DNA of 64,000 nt, from assembly GCA_963717445.1 (NCBI GenBank), contig OY970334.1, positions 2,108,001 through 2,172,000 on the forward strand, read 5' to 3'. The DNA is from JAGVPT01 sp963717445 (GTDB lineage Bacteria; Bacteroidota; Ignavibacteria; UBA10030; UBA8401). The position numbers were made by a program, and so were the translations under genes. The notes beneath the pieces were generated by a model. It ran no database searches, was not told where the DNA came from, and saw only the letters and a program-made list of their open reading frames with translations. Positions within the stretch are counted from its first letter, which is position 1, and each line of letters opens with the position of its first letter. Positions 1 through 9,641 of the stretch are shown piece after piece.

Positions 1-218
1 TTAGGCTCATAGATTCCAACCAAAATGAAGTCTGATTTGTTTTTTCTTCCAAAGAAGAATGCAATATGGCTGTGCGTCATTCCTGCTACGGCTAAACGTA
101 TTGGTTTTTGACTGGAGGTTTGTGCCTGCAATTCTGCAAAAGCAATTATAAAGATGAAAAAATAGATCAAAAGTTTATTAAAAAATCTCATGATAATCTT
201 GTTATTAAAGTTTTCCAT
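1..218 (-). CDS. Gfo/Idh/MocA-type oxidoreductase, secreted (N-terminal fragment, cut by window edge)
   Basis: This gene runs off the left edge, leaving 72 codons. The ATG at 218 has a GGAGG ribosome-binding site 8 bases upstream. The product opens with a hydrophobic stretch (LLIYFFIFIIAFAELQAQ, about residues 16-34), which reads as a Sec signal peptide. The start of a Rossmann fold follows, with IRLAVAGMTHSHI; a G-x-x-H-x-H pattern like this is usual in Gfo/Idh/MocA proteins. These are NAD(P)-dependent sugar dehydrogenases, often periplasmic in this phylum. It is the last gene seen in the leftward glycan-degradation run. The family call rests on the N-terminus only. Confidence 0.55.
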   Translation of the reverse strand, partial: MENFNNKIIMRFFNKLLIYFFIFIIAFAELQAQTSSQKPIRLAVAGMTHSHIAFFFGRKNKSDFILVGIYEP

Positions 219-301
219 AATACATTCACCTCCGTTGCTTTGCGACACAGCTTTTCAATCGATCACAAAAAGATTTCTACAAATATCTTGATTTCCCACA
301 A

Positions 302-2497
302 TTAATTTGGTGACGGCGGCTCATCAATTTTTGTGTCCTTCGGTATGATGCCGTTTCGAGGAATTAGTCCAAATTTTTCTCTTAGCTCAAACAGATATGC
401 TCTGGGGGTATAATAATAGCTTATCAATGTCCCCTGGCATCCTCTATCGGGCATGGCTTCCGCAAACACATTAACGCATTGATCCAATAGGGCTAATGCC
501 TCATTACATCGGTGAACAACAGTATCCCTGTCTTCTTGGGTAAATTGCGAAGGGTCTTTTGCTAAAAATAAAGGCTGTAACTCAGCACCTTTCTGCATGG
601 CCTTCATATAAATAATTGATGTTCGTAAACGGTTATCCAAAAAACCAAGATATTCTTTGCCATGTTCATTCCCAGTTTCCTTTGAACTCGCGCCAAGCTT
701 TTGTCTTGCATCTTCAAATTGTTCCCTTACCGCCGTAATACTATCAACAGGCCACATCCCGAAATATCCAATATTCCTACGACCATCATATTGAGATTCG
801 CCCCAACTCCCGCCCCAGGATCCACTCCAACAGAATCCAAAGTTGGGAAGAGAAGTTGTCATCTTCCAATCTGCCTTATTAAGTTCGTTCATTGCTTCGG
901 CATAGTTCTCTCTTGAACCTATTCCCATTCTAAAAGCATAGTTATTATAAAATTCATTTTCCCTAAACTTTCCATACAACGTAATAAGCGAAGCAAACCT
1001 GGCAGTTGTTCTATTTTCACCGGTACGCCAAACATTGAAACAAACGGCTGATATCGGTTTACCTCGTAATGTTTTCTGTGCATCTTCAATCAACATTCGT
1101 ATGCCGGTCAATCCATTCTGTTGTACAAACATTAGACCGTCAAATTCCAGCCAGCTATACATCATTATTCGCTGCCATTCGTTATCCTTTATCCCTATCT
1201 CCCTGACATAGTTAGCAACCCGCTGCGCGCTGTGACCCGGTAAAAGTGCCATATCTACCTCGGGGGGATTATATTTCTCCATAATATCGAGACAAGCTCT
1301 CACATATTTGGGGGTTATACAATAAACGCCCGTGTATAGTTTTATTCTGGCCGGAAAACCTGGCCGTTGAAGCAAGACTTTTGCCGCAACAATGTCATGG
1401 CAAACTTCACCAAAAATTTTTATGAACTCTCTTTGCGGATTTTTAAGAATTTCCTGAACTGATTTAATCTTCAACACTGAGCTGCCAAAATAACTCGTGA
1501 GAAGATCTTCTGCTTCTTTTCGCGGCATTTCTGGTCCTAATTCACCCGGAGACTCTTCTGAAATAAGTTCCAGTTTGTCTATCAAAGGATAGTCCTGTAG
1601 TATTCTATCTGCAGTTTGAATGGTCAATTCAAAGTTTGGCTTAATTTCTCTTGGCTCAAAAGAGAACTGAATGGTCATCCCGACCTTCTTGGCCTCCTCC
1701 ATAACCTGTTGCAGCCATTTCACTGCCATGTGGCTGCGTTCAATCGGTTGATTATAGAATGGCTCTATTTCCGGAATACAAAAGAAATTTTTATTGTCTA
1801 TATGTTCTCTGTATACAGAAGGAGTATCAGGGATTGGGAAATTTATCCCGTAAAAGAAATGACCTGCTAATGTATCTCTGCCATTTTGCGGACCTTCTAT
1901 CCATTGATTTACATAACTATGGAAGGTAATACTATTAAACCTCATGCGAGCCAGATTACGAATATATTCTTTTGCATCTACCAAGGAGTAACTTGAAATG
2001 TCCATCGGGAAATTAAGATGCAGTCTTATTCCTCTGTTTAAAACCGATGGTGTTATTGTTTCTTTGTATCCTACAAGCCTATTAAAATCAATATCATTTT
2101 CAACAGGGCCTGTAATTTCAAAAGTGTACCCTATTTTCTCAAGCATGGTATAAACAGAATGCAGGACGCAAGTAGAATTGTTCCCCGACAACAATATTTT
2201 TTGTCTATTTCCTCTAGATTGGTATTCCACCCGAAATGTGTAAGGTTTTAATTTTGCATCCTTCTTCATTAGAATCAGGTAAAAATTTGTTGTGCCAGCA
2301 TCTACATTCTCCCTTATATCCTTTACTCCCGCTTTATCTAAGAAATACTTCAATTCAGTAAAAGCATAATTGAGGGTAGAATCGCTCGCGTCATAGTTTA
2401 TGACAATCTGTTTTGGAACTTCCCCCGCCTTCACAGAGGGAAACCATATCATCACAACCAGTGTGAAGAAACACGAAAGAAAGGTTTTAATTCTCAT
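302..2497 (-). CDS. Secreted glycosidase-like protein (alpha-glucuronidase/hexosaminidase-type N-terminal domain)
   Basis: The 731-residue product has a Sec signal peptide (residues 1-24, ending SVKAG). A GAGGG ribosome-binding site lies 7 bases before the ATG. Residues about 30-140 resemble the small alpha/beta domain that precedes the barrel in GH67/GH20-like enzymes, with the typical 'LHSVYTMLEKIGYTFE' helix. From about residue 155 the sequence (RGIRLHLNFP, ARMRFNSITFHSY, IPEIEPFY) fits a TIM-barrel glycosidase. I cannot assign a GH family or name catalytic residues; acidic motifs such as ELISEESPGELGPE near residue 310 are candidates. It follows GH43 in the same direction. Substrate unknown. 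Confidence 0.5.
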   Translation of the reverse strand: MRIKTFLSCFFTLVVMIWFPSVKAGEVPKQIVINYDASDSTLNYAFTELKYFLDKAGVKDIRENVDAGTTNFYLILMKKDAKLKPYTFRVEYQSRGNRQKILLSGNNSTCVLHSVYTMLEKIGYTFEITGPVENDIDFNRLVGYKETITPSVLNRGIRLHLNFPMDISSYSLVDAKEYIRNLARMRFNSITFHSYVNQWIEGPQNGRDTLAGHFFYGINFPIPDTPSVYREHIDNKNFFCIPEIEPFYNQPIERSHMAVKWLQQVMEEAKKVGMTIQFSFEPREIKPNFELTIQTADRILQDYPLIDKLELISEESPGELGPEMPRKEAEDLLTSYFGSSVLKIKSVQEILKNPQREFIKIFGEVCHDIVAAKVLLQRPGFPARIKLYTGVYCITPKYVRACLDIMEKYNPPEVDMALLPGHSAQRVANYVREIGIKDNEWQRIMMYSWLEFDGLMFVQQNGLTGIRMLIEDAQKTLRGKPISAVCFNVWRTGENRTTARFASLITLYGKFRENEFYNNYAFRMGIGSRENYAEAMNELNKADWKMTTSLPNFGFCWSGSWGGSWGESQYDGRRNIGYFGMWPVDSITAVREQFEDARQKLGASSKETGNEHGKEYLGFLDNRLRTSIIYMKAMQKGAELQPLFLAKDPSQFTQEDRDTVVHRCNEALALLDQCVNVFAEAMPDRGCQGTLISYYYTPRAYLFELREKFGLIPRNGIIPKDTKIDEPPSPN

Positions 2498-2511
2498 GAT
2501 TAACCCTCAGA

Positions 2512-2688
2512 TTAAATGAAATGAGACATCCATGATCGAATATATTCGACTCCTTCGGAAGTGTACTCGGTCGTATTTACACATGTTGGATGATTGGGGT
2601 CTCTCTGATGGTCCAAAGCGCTTATCGATGGAGCACCGAACCACAAATCTCCCCATGATTCATGTGGTTTAACGCCTGGGGGACGCTC
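2512..2688 (-). pseudogene. C-terminal remnant of an unidentified gene
   Basis: A frame of 58 codons is open from just after a TGA at 2689-2691 to a TAA at 2512-2514. It has no start codon of its own, and its composition is protein-like (PHESWGDLWFGAPSISALDH, then TTEYTSEGVEYIRSWMSHFI). It sits in the gap between GH43 and the next glycosidase-like gene, so it is probably the tail of a gene whose front was deleted. I do not recognise the family. Confidence 0.4.
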
Positions 2689-2718
2689 TCACATTGTTTC
2701 TCGGCTAATGGAAGGATT

Positions 2719-3738
2719 TTATTTTGACTGGATAACTTTTTGAATTGTACCATCTGGATTGAAATACAACTTGTCAACGCAAATTGATCTCAACCAATCG
2801 TTATGCGAAATGGAACTATTGAAATAGAACTGATACCACTGTCCTTTATATTCCACAACTGAACCATGAGCGCAATAACTGTCGGTCGGATCCATATACA
2901 CACCCTTGTAAGTCCAAGGGCCCAGAGGCTTGGTACTTATGGCATAGCACATACGGTTATTTCCAGTTGAGTCAGAATGGTTATCTGCGTAAGTCAAATA
3001 GTATATGCCATTTCTTTTGAACACCCATGTAGCCTCATGAAAATCGACCAAACCAACCATGTCCTGCATAGTCCCGTCTATTTCCATCATATTGTCTTTG
3101 AGTTTACCGCCTTTGCAGATGCCCCCGCCGCCATAATAGAAGTAATATTGGCCATCGTCATCCTGGAAAGGTTGTGGGTCTATCAATGACTCTAAACCCG
3201 GGATATACCCTTGACATTTAAAGCCACTATCCGGACTCGAACTTGTTGCAACTCCAATCTTCCAGCTTTTATTCCAGGCTGTTTCACTGGGATGTGGAAA
3301 ATAAAAATAATAGACTCCATTTTTGTAGGCACAATCTGGGGCCCACATAAAACCGCCCTCCTTTCTGCCCCAGGGAACTTGGCTTGCATTAAGGATTTCA
3401 CCATGGTCTTTCCAGTGAATCATATCATCTGTTGAAAAAACATGATACCTATCCATCAAATCGCAACCCCTAGGTGGGGCTATATCATGCGAAGGATAAA
3501 GATAAAGCCGCCCATCATTCCATACGTGTGCAGAGGGGTCTGCTAAATACATACTGGTTATGAAAGGGTTCCTCTGTGCAGAACATACGTTTATCGATAA
3601 GACTACCGTCGCACAAAAGGATAATTCAATGACTAATAAAAACTTACGTTGTTTAAACGTAGTCGTAATCCTGTTAAATGATTTAATGATAATCAAATTC
3701 ACCGATTTCGACCTTCGAAATTCATTTATTATCAACAA
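2719..3738 (-). CDS. GH43 family glycosidase, secreted (arabinofuranosidase/xylosidase type)
   Basis: A five-bladed beta-propeller glycosidase of 339 residues. The three GH43 acidic residues are visible: D67 in 'YLADPSA' (base), D187 in 'SLIDPQPF' (pKa modulator) and E235 in 'DFHEATW' (acid). A signal peptide-like stretch ends near residue 54 (SINVCSAQ). The longest frame begins at TTG 3738, with AGGA about 10 bases upstream and no ATG before the signal core, so TTG is the likely start. It lies 12 bases after the ceramidase-like gene and is probably co-transcribed with it. GH43 enzymes remove arabinose or xylose from plant glycans; the exact specificity cannot be read from sequence. Confidence 0.85.
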   Translation of the reverse strand: MLIINEFRRSKSVNLIIIKSFNRITTTFKQRKFLLVIELSFCATVVLSINVCSAQRNPFITSMYLADPSAHVWNDGRLYLYPSHDIAPPRGCDLMDRYHVFSTDDMIHWKDHGEILNASQVPWGRKEGGFMWAPDCAYKNGVYYFYFPHPSETAWNKSWKIGVATSSSPDSGFKCQGYIPGLESLIDPQPFQDDDGQYYFYYGGGGICKGGKLKDNMMEIDGTMQDMVGLVDFHEATWVFKRNGIYYLTYADNHSDSTGNNRMCYAISTKPLGPWTYKGVYMDPTDSYCAHGSVVEYKGQWYQFYFNSSISHNDWLRSICVDKLYFNPDGTIQKVIQSK

Positions 3739-3750
3739 GTTTTTCTGATC

Positions 3751-5094
3751 CTATTTTTCACGAGGTACCGGTGTATATATCCATCTTAATCCAGGTGTAA
3801 ACCCGGCAGGTCCCGGTTTGTCTCGCATCAGTCCTGTCAATTTGAAATAGTTTTCAAAATGCCGGTTCATGATTGTTTCTCCGGCGCCTACTTGAATTGG
3901 ATTCGGCCACGACTGATCGGCTCCATATCCTCCTAATGCTGCCGATTTTATATCAGGAATATAGTTTGGCCACGTACCATCGTACCATGTATAGCCAAAC
4001 AAAAACGGATTTGTTGATGACTCTTCCATTTTTTTCTTCCAATCAAGTTGTAGCTGAATAAACGGTTCTCCCGGACACGTCGCAATTACGATATCGTTAT
4101 TTATCAGAATAGTCGCAATATGGAGATTGAAGTTGGCCATCTTATCAAACCGTCCTGAAAACTTCAATGAATCATCCATAAACTTTAGATCGGTTGAATC
4201 GCACTTCCCGGGATCCAGTGATTTTGCAAGTTCAATTGCCTGATAGGAAAGGAGAAAACCAACCCTTTCGATCGAATTATAATCAGTTTGAAATGGGTCT
4301 TCGGGGCCAGTTCTTCGGGAGCTTATTATCAATGATTCTATATTCCCCCCGGCGCCTTGCACGAAAAGGCAATTCACTCTATTATCAAAAGCTATTTCCA
4401 CATATCTACAGGCAACTCCCGGATAATCTGCAGAAATAGCATAATTGCTGCACACTATATCGGCATGGCAAGCATAATTCATCATTATCGCTCTTGGCTG
4501 TCCATTCAAATCCTCTATCTTAATCACCCCAACTTCAGGGTCTACCGGTCCAAACGGTATCCTGTCAGGATTTTCAGATAAATAATGATCATCGCCATAC
4601 CATGATTCACGAGCATGTCCATCTTCGCGAACAACCAGTCTGTTAAAACCCAACTGCGGAAAACTTTTGCGGCCAGCACATATTTTTGCAGGGAACATAT
4701 TCTTCACTGCCATATCTACAGATTTGACTATCTGATCTCTAGTGTAATCAGCATTGCCCTCCGGCGATCCTGAATGCGTATGTGACGAACATAGCATAAG
4801 CTGAGTAATTCCATACTTATCCCTGCAGATCTTTTCCAGTTCTTCGTTAGTATATATTCCCTCGTCAACTGAAACAAAAGCAATCCGCTCTCCATTCATA
4901 TCCAATACTAAACTTCGTGCATATAATGAATCATGAACAGGCTCATTAATTTTTACAGGTGTTATATTTACTTTCGCGGTTCCGGCCTTCAAAATTCCAG
5001 TCGTGGCAAATAGCTTGACTGGCTGAATCAAGAAGCTTACAACCAGAAAAGCTGCAATTAAAAACTTAGTAATTTTCATGACTGTTACTTTCAC
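3751..5094 (-). CDS. Neutral/alkaline ceramidase-like secreted hydrolase
   Basis: The 447-residue product resembles the N-terminal catalytic domain of the neutral/alkaline non-lysosomal ceramidase superfamily. It has 'AGTAKVNITP' after the signal peptide and the zinc-site motif 'CSSHTHSGSPEG' near residue 105. A second histidine lies in 'MNYACHADIV', and 'VQGAGGNIE' follows. It lacks the C-terminal immunoglobulin-like part of true ceramidases and is shorter than them, so a different amide or ester substrate is likely; homologues are frequent in glycan-use loci. The frame opens at GTG 5094; the ATG at 5079 (MKITKF...) may be the real start. It follows GH92 by 14 bases. Confidence 0.75.
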   Translation of the reverse strand: MKVTVMKITKFLIAAFLVVSFLIQPVKLFATTGILKAGTAKVNITPVKINEPVHDSLYARSLVLDMNGERIAFVSVDEGIYTNEELEKICRDKYGITQLMLCSSHTHSGSPEGNADYTRDQIVKSVDMAVKNMFPAKICAGRKSFPQLGFNRLVVREDGHARESWYGDDHYLSENPDRIPFGPVDPEVGVIKIEDLNGQPRAIMMNYACHADIVCSNYAISADYPGVACRYVEIAFDNRVNCLFVQGAGGNIESLIISSRRTGPEDPFQTDYNSIERVGFLLSYQAIELAKSLDPGKCDSTDLKFMDDSLKFSGRFDKMANFNLHIATILINNDIVIATCPGEPFIQLQLDWKKKMEESSTNPFLFGYTWYDGTWPNYIPDIKSAALGGYGADQSWPNPIQVGAGETIMNRHFENYFKLTGLMRDKPGPAGFTPGLRWIYTPVPREK

Positions 5095-5108
5095 TAAGTC
5101 AGGTTCTT

Positions 5109-7367
5109 CTAAAATATTGATTCGGCAGAAAGAGGAGCATCATTTGGATCGCTTCCCCATGCCTTATTTGCTTTATCACCCATAATAAGTTCCAACACTC
5201 CGCCATCTTTAATGTCATCGTGAGAGAACCAAGGTTTATTCCATTCTTTTCCGTTTAGCTTTGCTGATTGGATATATTTGTTCTTCTTGGAACAATTTTT
5301 AGCTATTATGTTGAATTCTTTTCCATTATCCAGATGAATGATTGTATTCTTAAATGAAGGGCTTCCAATATTATATGTTCCTGTACCAGGGGTTACTGGA
5401 TAAATACCTATTTCAGAGAACACTACAAAAGCTGACATACCGCCTCCGTCTTCATCGCCAGGTTCTCCTTCTAAGTCATTGCGGAACCATTGATCCAAAA
5501 GACTGTGAACGCGCTTCTGTGTTTTCCATGGTTGACCGGCATAATTATAAAGGTATGGAATGTGAAGCGAAGGCTCATTTCCCATCGTAAACTGACCCAC
5601 ATCTCCAGTCTGATCAGGGAATTGGTAATAGAAATCAAATTTACTTTCTCCCAAAGGCGTAGAAAAAGTAGAATCTAGATTCTTGATAAAGTTGGCCCTT
5701 CCTCCCATTAAGTCAATCAAGTCGGCGATATTTTGTTGAATATCCCACCGATATGTCCAGCCATTGTTTTCGTCATAATAATCGCGTGCCCCTCTTCCTC
5801 CTGAAAAAATGTAACTAAAAGGTTCTATGAATTTACCATCCTTATCTTTTGGATGAAAGAAGTGTGTCTGAGAATTAAAAAGATTGCGATAGTTATAAGA
5901 AGCTTTTAAAAATAGTTTGTAATCATCTGTTTTCCCGATTCTCTTCGCAATTTGGGCGAGACACCATTCGTCGTAAGATGTTCCAAGCGTTACGGCAACT
6001 GCTTGTCTCTTTTCGTTAGGATTAATCTCTGGAATTGTCTCTTTTTCATTTTCGTGCAAAGCTGGTATATAACCGTGTTCTTCATAGAACCTACTTAGTT
6101 CGCCTGCTGTATCGCTGGACCACGGAGCCAATGTTTTTTCAGTGATTGCTTTTTTACAAGCTTCATACGCTTTATTGATATCAAATCCGGTAAGCCCTTT
6201 TACATAAGCATCTAGAAATGCAGCAACTGTATGGTTGCAATTCATACGTCGGCTATCCCCGGTCACTTCAGGAAAAGTAGGTATCCAGAAATTTTTCATT
6301 TGTCCTGCCATTTCAACGTAAGAATGAAGTATGTTCCCTTCTTTCTGTTTATCAATGAGAGTCCGTAAAGGATGGGCTGCCCTGTATGTATCCCATATCC
6401 AATCATCGGTATAGAAAGGAACTCCTCCATCATCGTGAACCTTTCCGTCAAAAGCACTGAAATATTTTCCGTCTTCCGAAATGCATACAGGACGCTCACA
6501 CACCCTGTATAATGAAGTATAAAATACCGTTTTATCGTTATCAGTACCTCCCTGCACAGTAATCTTTCCTAATGCGTCATTCCATACATTTCTGCCTTTC
6601 GCAGCCAGTTTGTTCACATCATAGTTCTGGATTTCCCGTCCCAGATTTTTCTTTGCCTGATCTGTACTTATAAAAGAAACGCCATAGCGAACATGTTCGG
6701 TAAGACCCTTATTTTCAAATTTCAAAACGACGGTGGCAACTTCTTCATCGTTCTTCAGGTCAAGGAGGTTTCCATTGTTAAGTGCAAAAACACCGGATGG
6801 CGTTTCTTCGGTTTGAAGATAAATGTAAACGTTAGTTTCATTTTCAAGAGACTGATACCCTGAGACCGCATTTCCATCCCACTTTAATCCTCCCCTTTCA
6901 GAATTAATAATTAAGTACTGAGGCTTATCCTGTCCAAATTTGAATTCATAAACAGCTGATTGGTGTGAAGGAGCAAAACTGACCTCTGTTTCCTGTTCAT
7001 CAAGATATACCGAATAAAAATACGGTTTAACATTTTCCTGATCGTAACTGTATTTTATTACTGCCTTTATTCCTGCCTCATCTCCCTGAAATGGAGAAAG
7101 ATTAAAAGCAGAGATGCCGCGGTGACTGGTAACGATAAGCGGTAAACCACTCAACAAGTCTGAGACATAATCATCACGTTTAGGATACACTCTCATCACA
7201 CTATTGGGCAAACTGATTGTTGGATAGGTTGGTACCAACAGTTGGCTGATATTACCCATGTAAGGATTTACATAATCCACAGGTTGTTTTTGTTCTGCCT
7301 GAGAAAAAGAACATCCTAAAATAATGAGTGCTCCTGTAAATAGAATCTTAATATTTTTCATTTTCAT
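5109..7367 (-). CDS. GH92 alpha-mannosidase, lipoprotein
   Basis: GH92 enzymes are calcium-dependent exo-alpha-mannosidases. The 752-residue product has the N-terminal 'VDYVNPYMGN' signature. It also carries the linked motifs 'GNEPSLHIPYLYNYAG' (about residue 600) and 'GDEDGGGMSAFVVFS' (about 637), which build the catalytic site of the (alpha/alpha)6 barrel. 'LIILGCSFS' near residue 20 is a lipobox, so it is probably anchored in a membrane. It sits between a GH99/71-like gene and the ceramidase-like gene, all leftward. Together with the GH99-like protein and a second GH92 at 19.5 kb it points to alpha-mannan or N-glycan processing. Full length for the family. Confidence 0.92.
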   Translation of the reverse strand: MKMKNIKILFTGALIILGCSFSQAEQKQPVDYVNPYMGNISQLLVPTYPTISLPNSVMRVYPKRDDYVSDLLSGLPLIVTSHRGISAFNLSPFQGDEAGIKAVIKYSYDQENVKPYFYSVYLDEQETEVSFAPSHQSAVYEFKFGQDKPQYLIINSERGGLKWDGNAVSGYQSLENETNVYIYLQTEETPSGVFALNNGNLLDLKNDEEVATVVLKFENKGLTEHVRYGVSFISTDQAKKNLGREIQNYDVNKLAAKGRNVWNDALGKITVQGGTDNDKTVFYTSLYRVCERPVCISEDGKYFSAFDGKVHDDGGVPFYTDDWIWDTYRAAHPLRTLIDKQKEGNILHSYVEMAGQMKNFWIPTFPEVTGDSRRMNCNHTVAAFLDAYVKGLTGFDINKAYEACKKAITEKTLAPWSSDTAGELSRFYEEHGYIPALHENEKETIPEINPNEKRQAVAVTLGTSYDEWCLAQIAKRIGKTDDYKLFLKASYNYRNLFNSQTHFFHPKDKDGKFIEPFSYIFSGGRGARDYYDENNGWTYRWDIQQNIADLIDLMGGRANFIKNLDSTFSTPLGESKFDFYYQFPDQTGDVGQFTMGNEPSLHIPYLYNYAGQPWKTQKRVHSLLDQWFRNDLEGEPGDEDGGGMSAFVVFSEIGIYPVTPGTGTYNIGSPSFKNTIIHLDNGKEFNIIAKNCSKKNKYIQSAKLNGKEWNKPWFSHDDIKDGGVLELIMGDKANKAWGSDPNDAPLSAESIF

Positions 7368-7462
7368 ATTCTATAGATTTTTCGTTAATACTTATTTTTT
7401 TATTCTGAATAAAATGCTGAATTATTGTTGCTTAAGAGAACAGACAAAATGAACTTACGCTG

Positions 7463-7560
7463 ACTCTTCGACGTTCCCGACTTCGTCGGGATTGCTCAGG
7501 GTGATCAAATGGCGCGTTCATCCTGAGTAAGCGAACGGAGTGAGCGCATCGAAGGATCAG
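7463..7560. repeat. REP-like palindromic intergenic repeat
   Basis: The stretch holds a small hairpin (CCCGA-cttcg-TCGGG, 7476-7490) and then the phrase TTCATCCTGAGTAAGCGAA followed by GAGTGAGCGCATCGAAGGATC. Similar 'CAT(T/C)CTGA...GCGAAG' phrases recur at 46.8, 47.0, 47.5 and 58.5 kb, so it belongs to a dispersed REP-like family. It occupies the gap downstream of a short unassigned frame. Confidence 0.55.
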
Positions 7561-7561
7561 A

Positions 7562-7804
7562 TCAAGTAGCATGTTTTTGAGATAGCTTATAATTATATAG
7601 GTTTTCATGCTTATCAATGTCTACAACAACCTGCACCACAGAATTTTCATTTTCAATAGTTATCGACCGACCAGAAACATAATTTCTCAGACGACAACCT
7701 ACTATTGTAACAGTCAGTTTCTTATCACCTTTGGTAAGCGTATAATCCCCCCCTTGGTGTTGGACTATTGACACCAGTATGTGAACACTCTCTTTCAAAA
7801 TCAT
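7562..7804 (-). CDS. Short unassigned frame, possibly a C-terminal gene remnant
   Basis: An 80-residue frame starts at ATG 7804, 22 bases after the GH99/71-like gene. The frame stays open upstream of the ATG and the GGGGG stretch is too close to be a good ribosome-binding site. The product (for example KLTVTIVGCRLRNYVSG, then SITIENENSVVQVVVDID) looks like beta-strands from the end of a larger secreted enzyme. It ends inside a REP-like repeat. No family recognised. It may be the surviving tail of a deleted gene rather than a working one. Confidence 0.3.
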   Translation of the reverse strand: MILKESVHILVSIVQHQGGDYTLTKGDKKLTVTIVGCRLRNYVSGRSITIENENSVVQVVVDIDKHENLYNYKLSQKHAT

Positions 7805-7826
7805 TCCCCCGTCAATAGGACGGGAA

Positions 7827-9098
7827 CTAATTTCGTTCCGGTAATTTCGAAGATAAGGGTTCTTCTCCGCGAAGCACTTTAGCAGCTTTGCCGGTCAACC
7901 ATAGATAGAAATCAGAAGGACGTCCATCCATACCATTGAATTGCGCTATTTTGCTAACAGGAGGATTATCCGTGCATTTGAAAATTGCCGTCCCTTCGTT
8001 CACTTCATCGAACATTGCTACGTACAGCATATCAGCACCGGCACCGATTGCTGTAGAGATTAAATCCCAATAAAATTTTCCGCCTTGACGGGGAATCGAA
8101 CCAACCGGTTTTACATCTTCAGTAAGCGCATGGCTGCTTAAATTGTGCCAGCTAAACCCGGGATAGACACAGGGTGCATAACCGATATTGTTTTCCTTGC
8201 ACCATTTCATATCTGCTATAATATCGTCGCGATAACGATCCATGTCATGATGCAGAAGAGGACTAAATCTTTGTACCATCCATGGCATTATGATATCCGC
8301 CTGCTTAATAATGTCATGCAAATAAGTATCGTGAACACAATCCGCATTAAGATCCCGCCAAAAGGTAGGTACTCCCAGCATTACAGAACATCCGCCATAT
8401 TCAGGATCATTCTTGAGAAAATTTATTAATCGTTCTATACCTATATTTCGAATATCATATGGCCGGTCGGGAAAGCCCAATCCCCAGATAACGACCAGTG
8501 GTTTTTCCCTGTAATGAAGATATGTTTTAGTACCCGGCTGATTGGTCACTTTTAACGAATCAACAAGAAATTTCCAATCCGCAATAACCGAAGAACAGTC
8601 TTCACCCTGTGCTGCCAGACCTGAAAGATCATACATCACTGCAATAGCCCGGTCATATTTGGAAGCTGCTTCTAAAGCATATTTCATTACGGTATTGGAA
8701 GCTTCTCTTTCATACCCAGGTTTTGTTGAATTAAAAAAGCGCTGCATAAAGACACCATCAAGTCCGTAATTCTTCATCCACTTGAAATGAAGGTCAACAG
8801 TGCTTTCATCAGTCGAGCTGAAAAAACGCGCTGTACTTCCGTCGGCTAATTTCAAACCTGTCGGATATGTCTTTTCATATTCGCTCACATCCGGCCACAT
8901 GTCGATGCTGATCCTATTTTCATCAGGGTACATCAGGCCTTTATTGGGAACCCTAAACCACCCCTGATAACCTGCCATCACCAACCCGTTATAAGTAGGA
9001 TAATCTGTTATTTTTGAGTGTTTATTCTGAGCAGAAACTCCAAGTGAAAAGAAGAACAAACACATTACCAAAGGGATCAACTGTCTTTTTATTTTCAT
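7827..9098 (-). CDS. GH99/GH71-like secreted glycosidase
   Basis: The 423-residue product has a Sec signal peptide (about 1-23, ending GVSAQ). A TIM-barrel protein of the GH71/GH99-like group follows: 'GLVMAGYQGWFRVP', 'KWMKNYGLDGVFMQRF', 'YREKPLVVIWGLGF', 'YAPCVYPGFSWHN' and 'MLYVAMFDEVNEGTAIF'. The glutamates in DEVNEG (about residue 373) are candidate catalytic residues by analogy with the GH99 acid cluster. GH99 proper cleaves internal alpha-mannosidic links and GH71 alpha-1,3-glucan. Next to a GH92 exo-mannosidase, an endo-acting role on alpha-mannan is the better guess. It begins an apparent transcription unit after a hairpin terminator at 9158. Confidence 0.75.
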   Translation of the reverse strand: MKIKRQLIPLVMCLFFFSLGVSAQNKHSKITDYPTYNGLVMAGYQGWFRVPNKGLMYPDENRISIDMWPDVSEYEKTYPTGLKLADGSTARFFSSTDESTVDLHFKWMKNYGLDGVFMQRFFNSTKPGYEREASNTVMKYALEAASKYDRAIAVMYDLSGLAAQGEDCSSVIADWKFLVDSLKVTNQPGTKTYLHYREKPLVVIWGLGFPDRPYDIRNIGIERLINFLKNDPEYGGCSVMLGVPTFWRDLNADCVHDTYLHDIIKQADIIMPWMVQRFSPLLHHDMDRYRDDIIADMKWCKENNIGYAPCVYPGFSWHNLSSHALTEDVKPVGSIPRQGGKFYWDLISTAIGAGADMLYVAMFDEVNEGTAIFKCTDNPPVSKIAQFNGMDGRPSDFYLWLTGKAAKVLRGEEPLSSKLPERN

Positions 9099-9157
9099 GA
9101 TGTTACATATTATATTATCAAGTATAGAATTATTATACTCTTTTGAACTAATAAAAT

Positions 9158-9183
9158 AGCCCGGCTTCTAATGCAGCCGGGCT
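9158..9183. terminator. Intrinsic terminator hairpin (bidirectional)
   Basis: A perfect 9-bp stem, AGCCCGGCT / AGCCGGGCT, encloses an 8-base loop. It is followed on the plus strand by TTGTATT and on the minus strand by ATTTTATT. It would stop leftward transcripts arriving from the T9SS protein gene and separate them from the GH99-like gene that starts at 9098. Confidence 0.7.
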
Positions 9184-9339
9184 TTGTATTCCTAAGCATA
9201 ACCATAAGGAGATTATTTGATGCTTAGATTGCATAGAAACGACTGGACGTAAAACTCATCGTCTGGTGGTTTGGCATAATAAAGAACCATCTCATGATGT
9301 GCGTGAGTCATCCACTCTCATTCGTGAAGGAGTCCAGCA

Positions 9340-9607
9340 ATGAACCAAACCACTTATGTTGGTCTCGATGTGCACGCTGAACCGATTACCGTTGGCATTC
9401 TAAAACAAAGGAGACAAAGTGTCTAGGTCGTTCAACTCTCCTCCGACCTGATGAAGGTCCGGCAACTCTTCCGACAACTGCCCGATCACATTCCCCGTGC
9501 GGGCCTGTTACGAAGCCTCCAGCGCTGAATTTCGCACGAAACACACTTTCGAATGGAAGAGCCTGCAGCCCTTTACGGACTGCAGGCATGATCCACGCTT
9601 CCTTTAG
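9340..9607 (+). pseudogene. IS110-family transposase remnant
   Basis: An ATG at 9340 preceded by GAAGGAG starts 'MNQTTYVGLDVHAEPITVG', the DEDD-type N-terminus of IS110 transposases. The frame stops at TAG 9424. Homology continues in other frames as 'VRQLFRQLP' and then 'VRACYEASSAEF', matching the family order 'VRKLF...CYEAS'. The rest of the transposase is missing. The element is dead, with at least one nonsense change and one frameshift. It lies between the T9SS protein gene and the terminator at 9158. Confidence 0.75.
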
Positions 9608-9641
9608 GAGAAAAAAATGACCGGACTACTTAATGACCGGA

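Noticed and set aside
7432..7617. 61-residue minus-strand frame
   Set aside because: It reads through the REP-like repeat, giving an Arg/Ser-rich peptide with no protein-like character.
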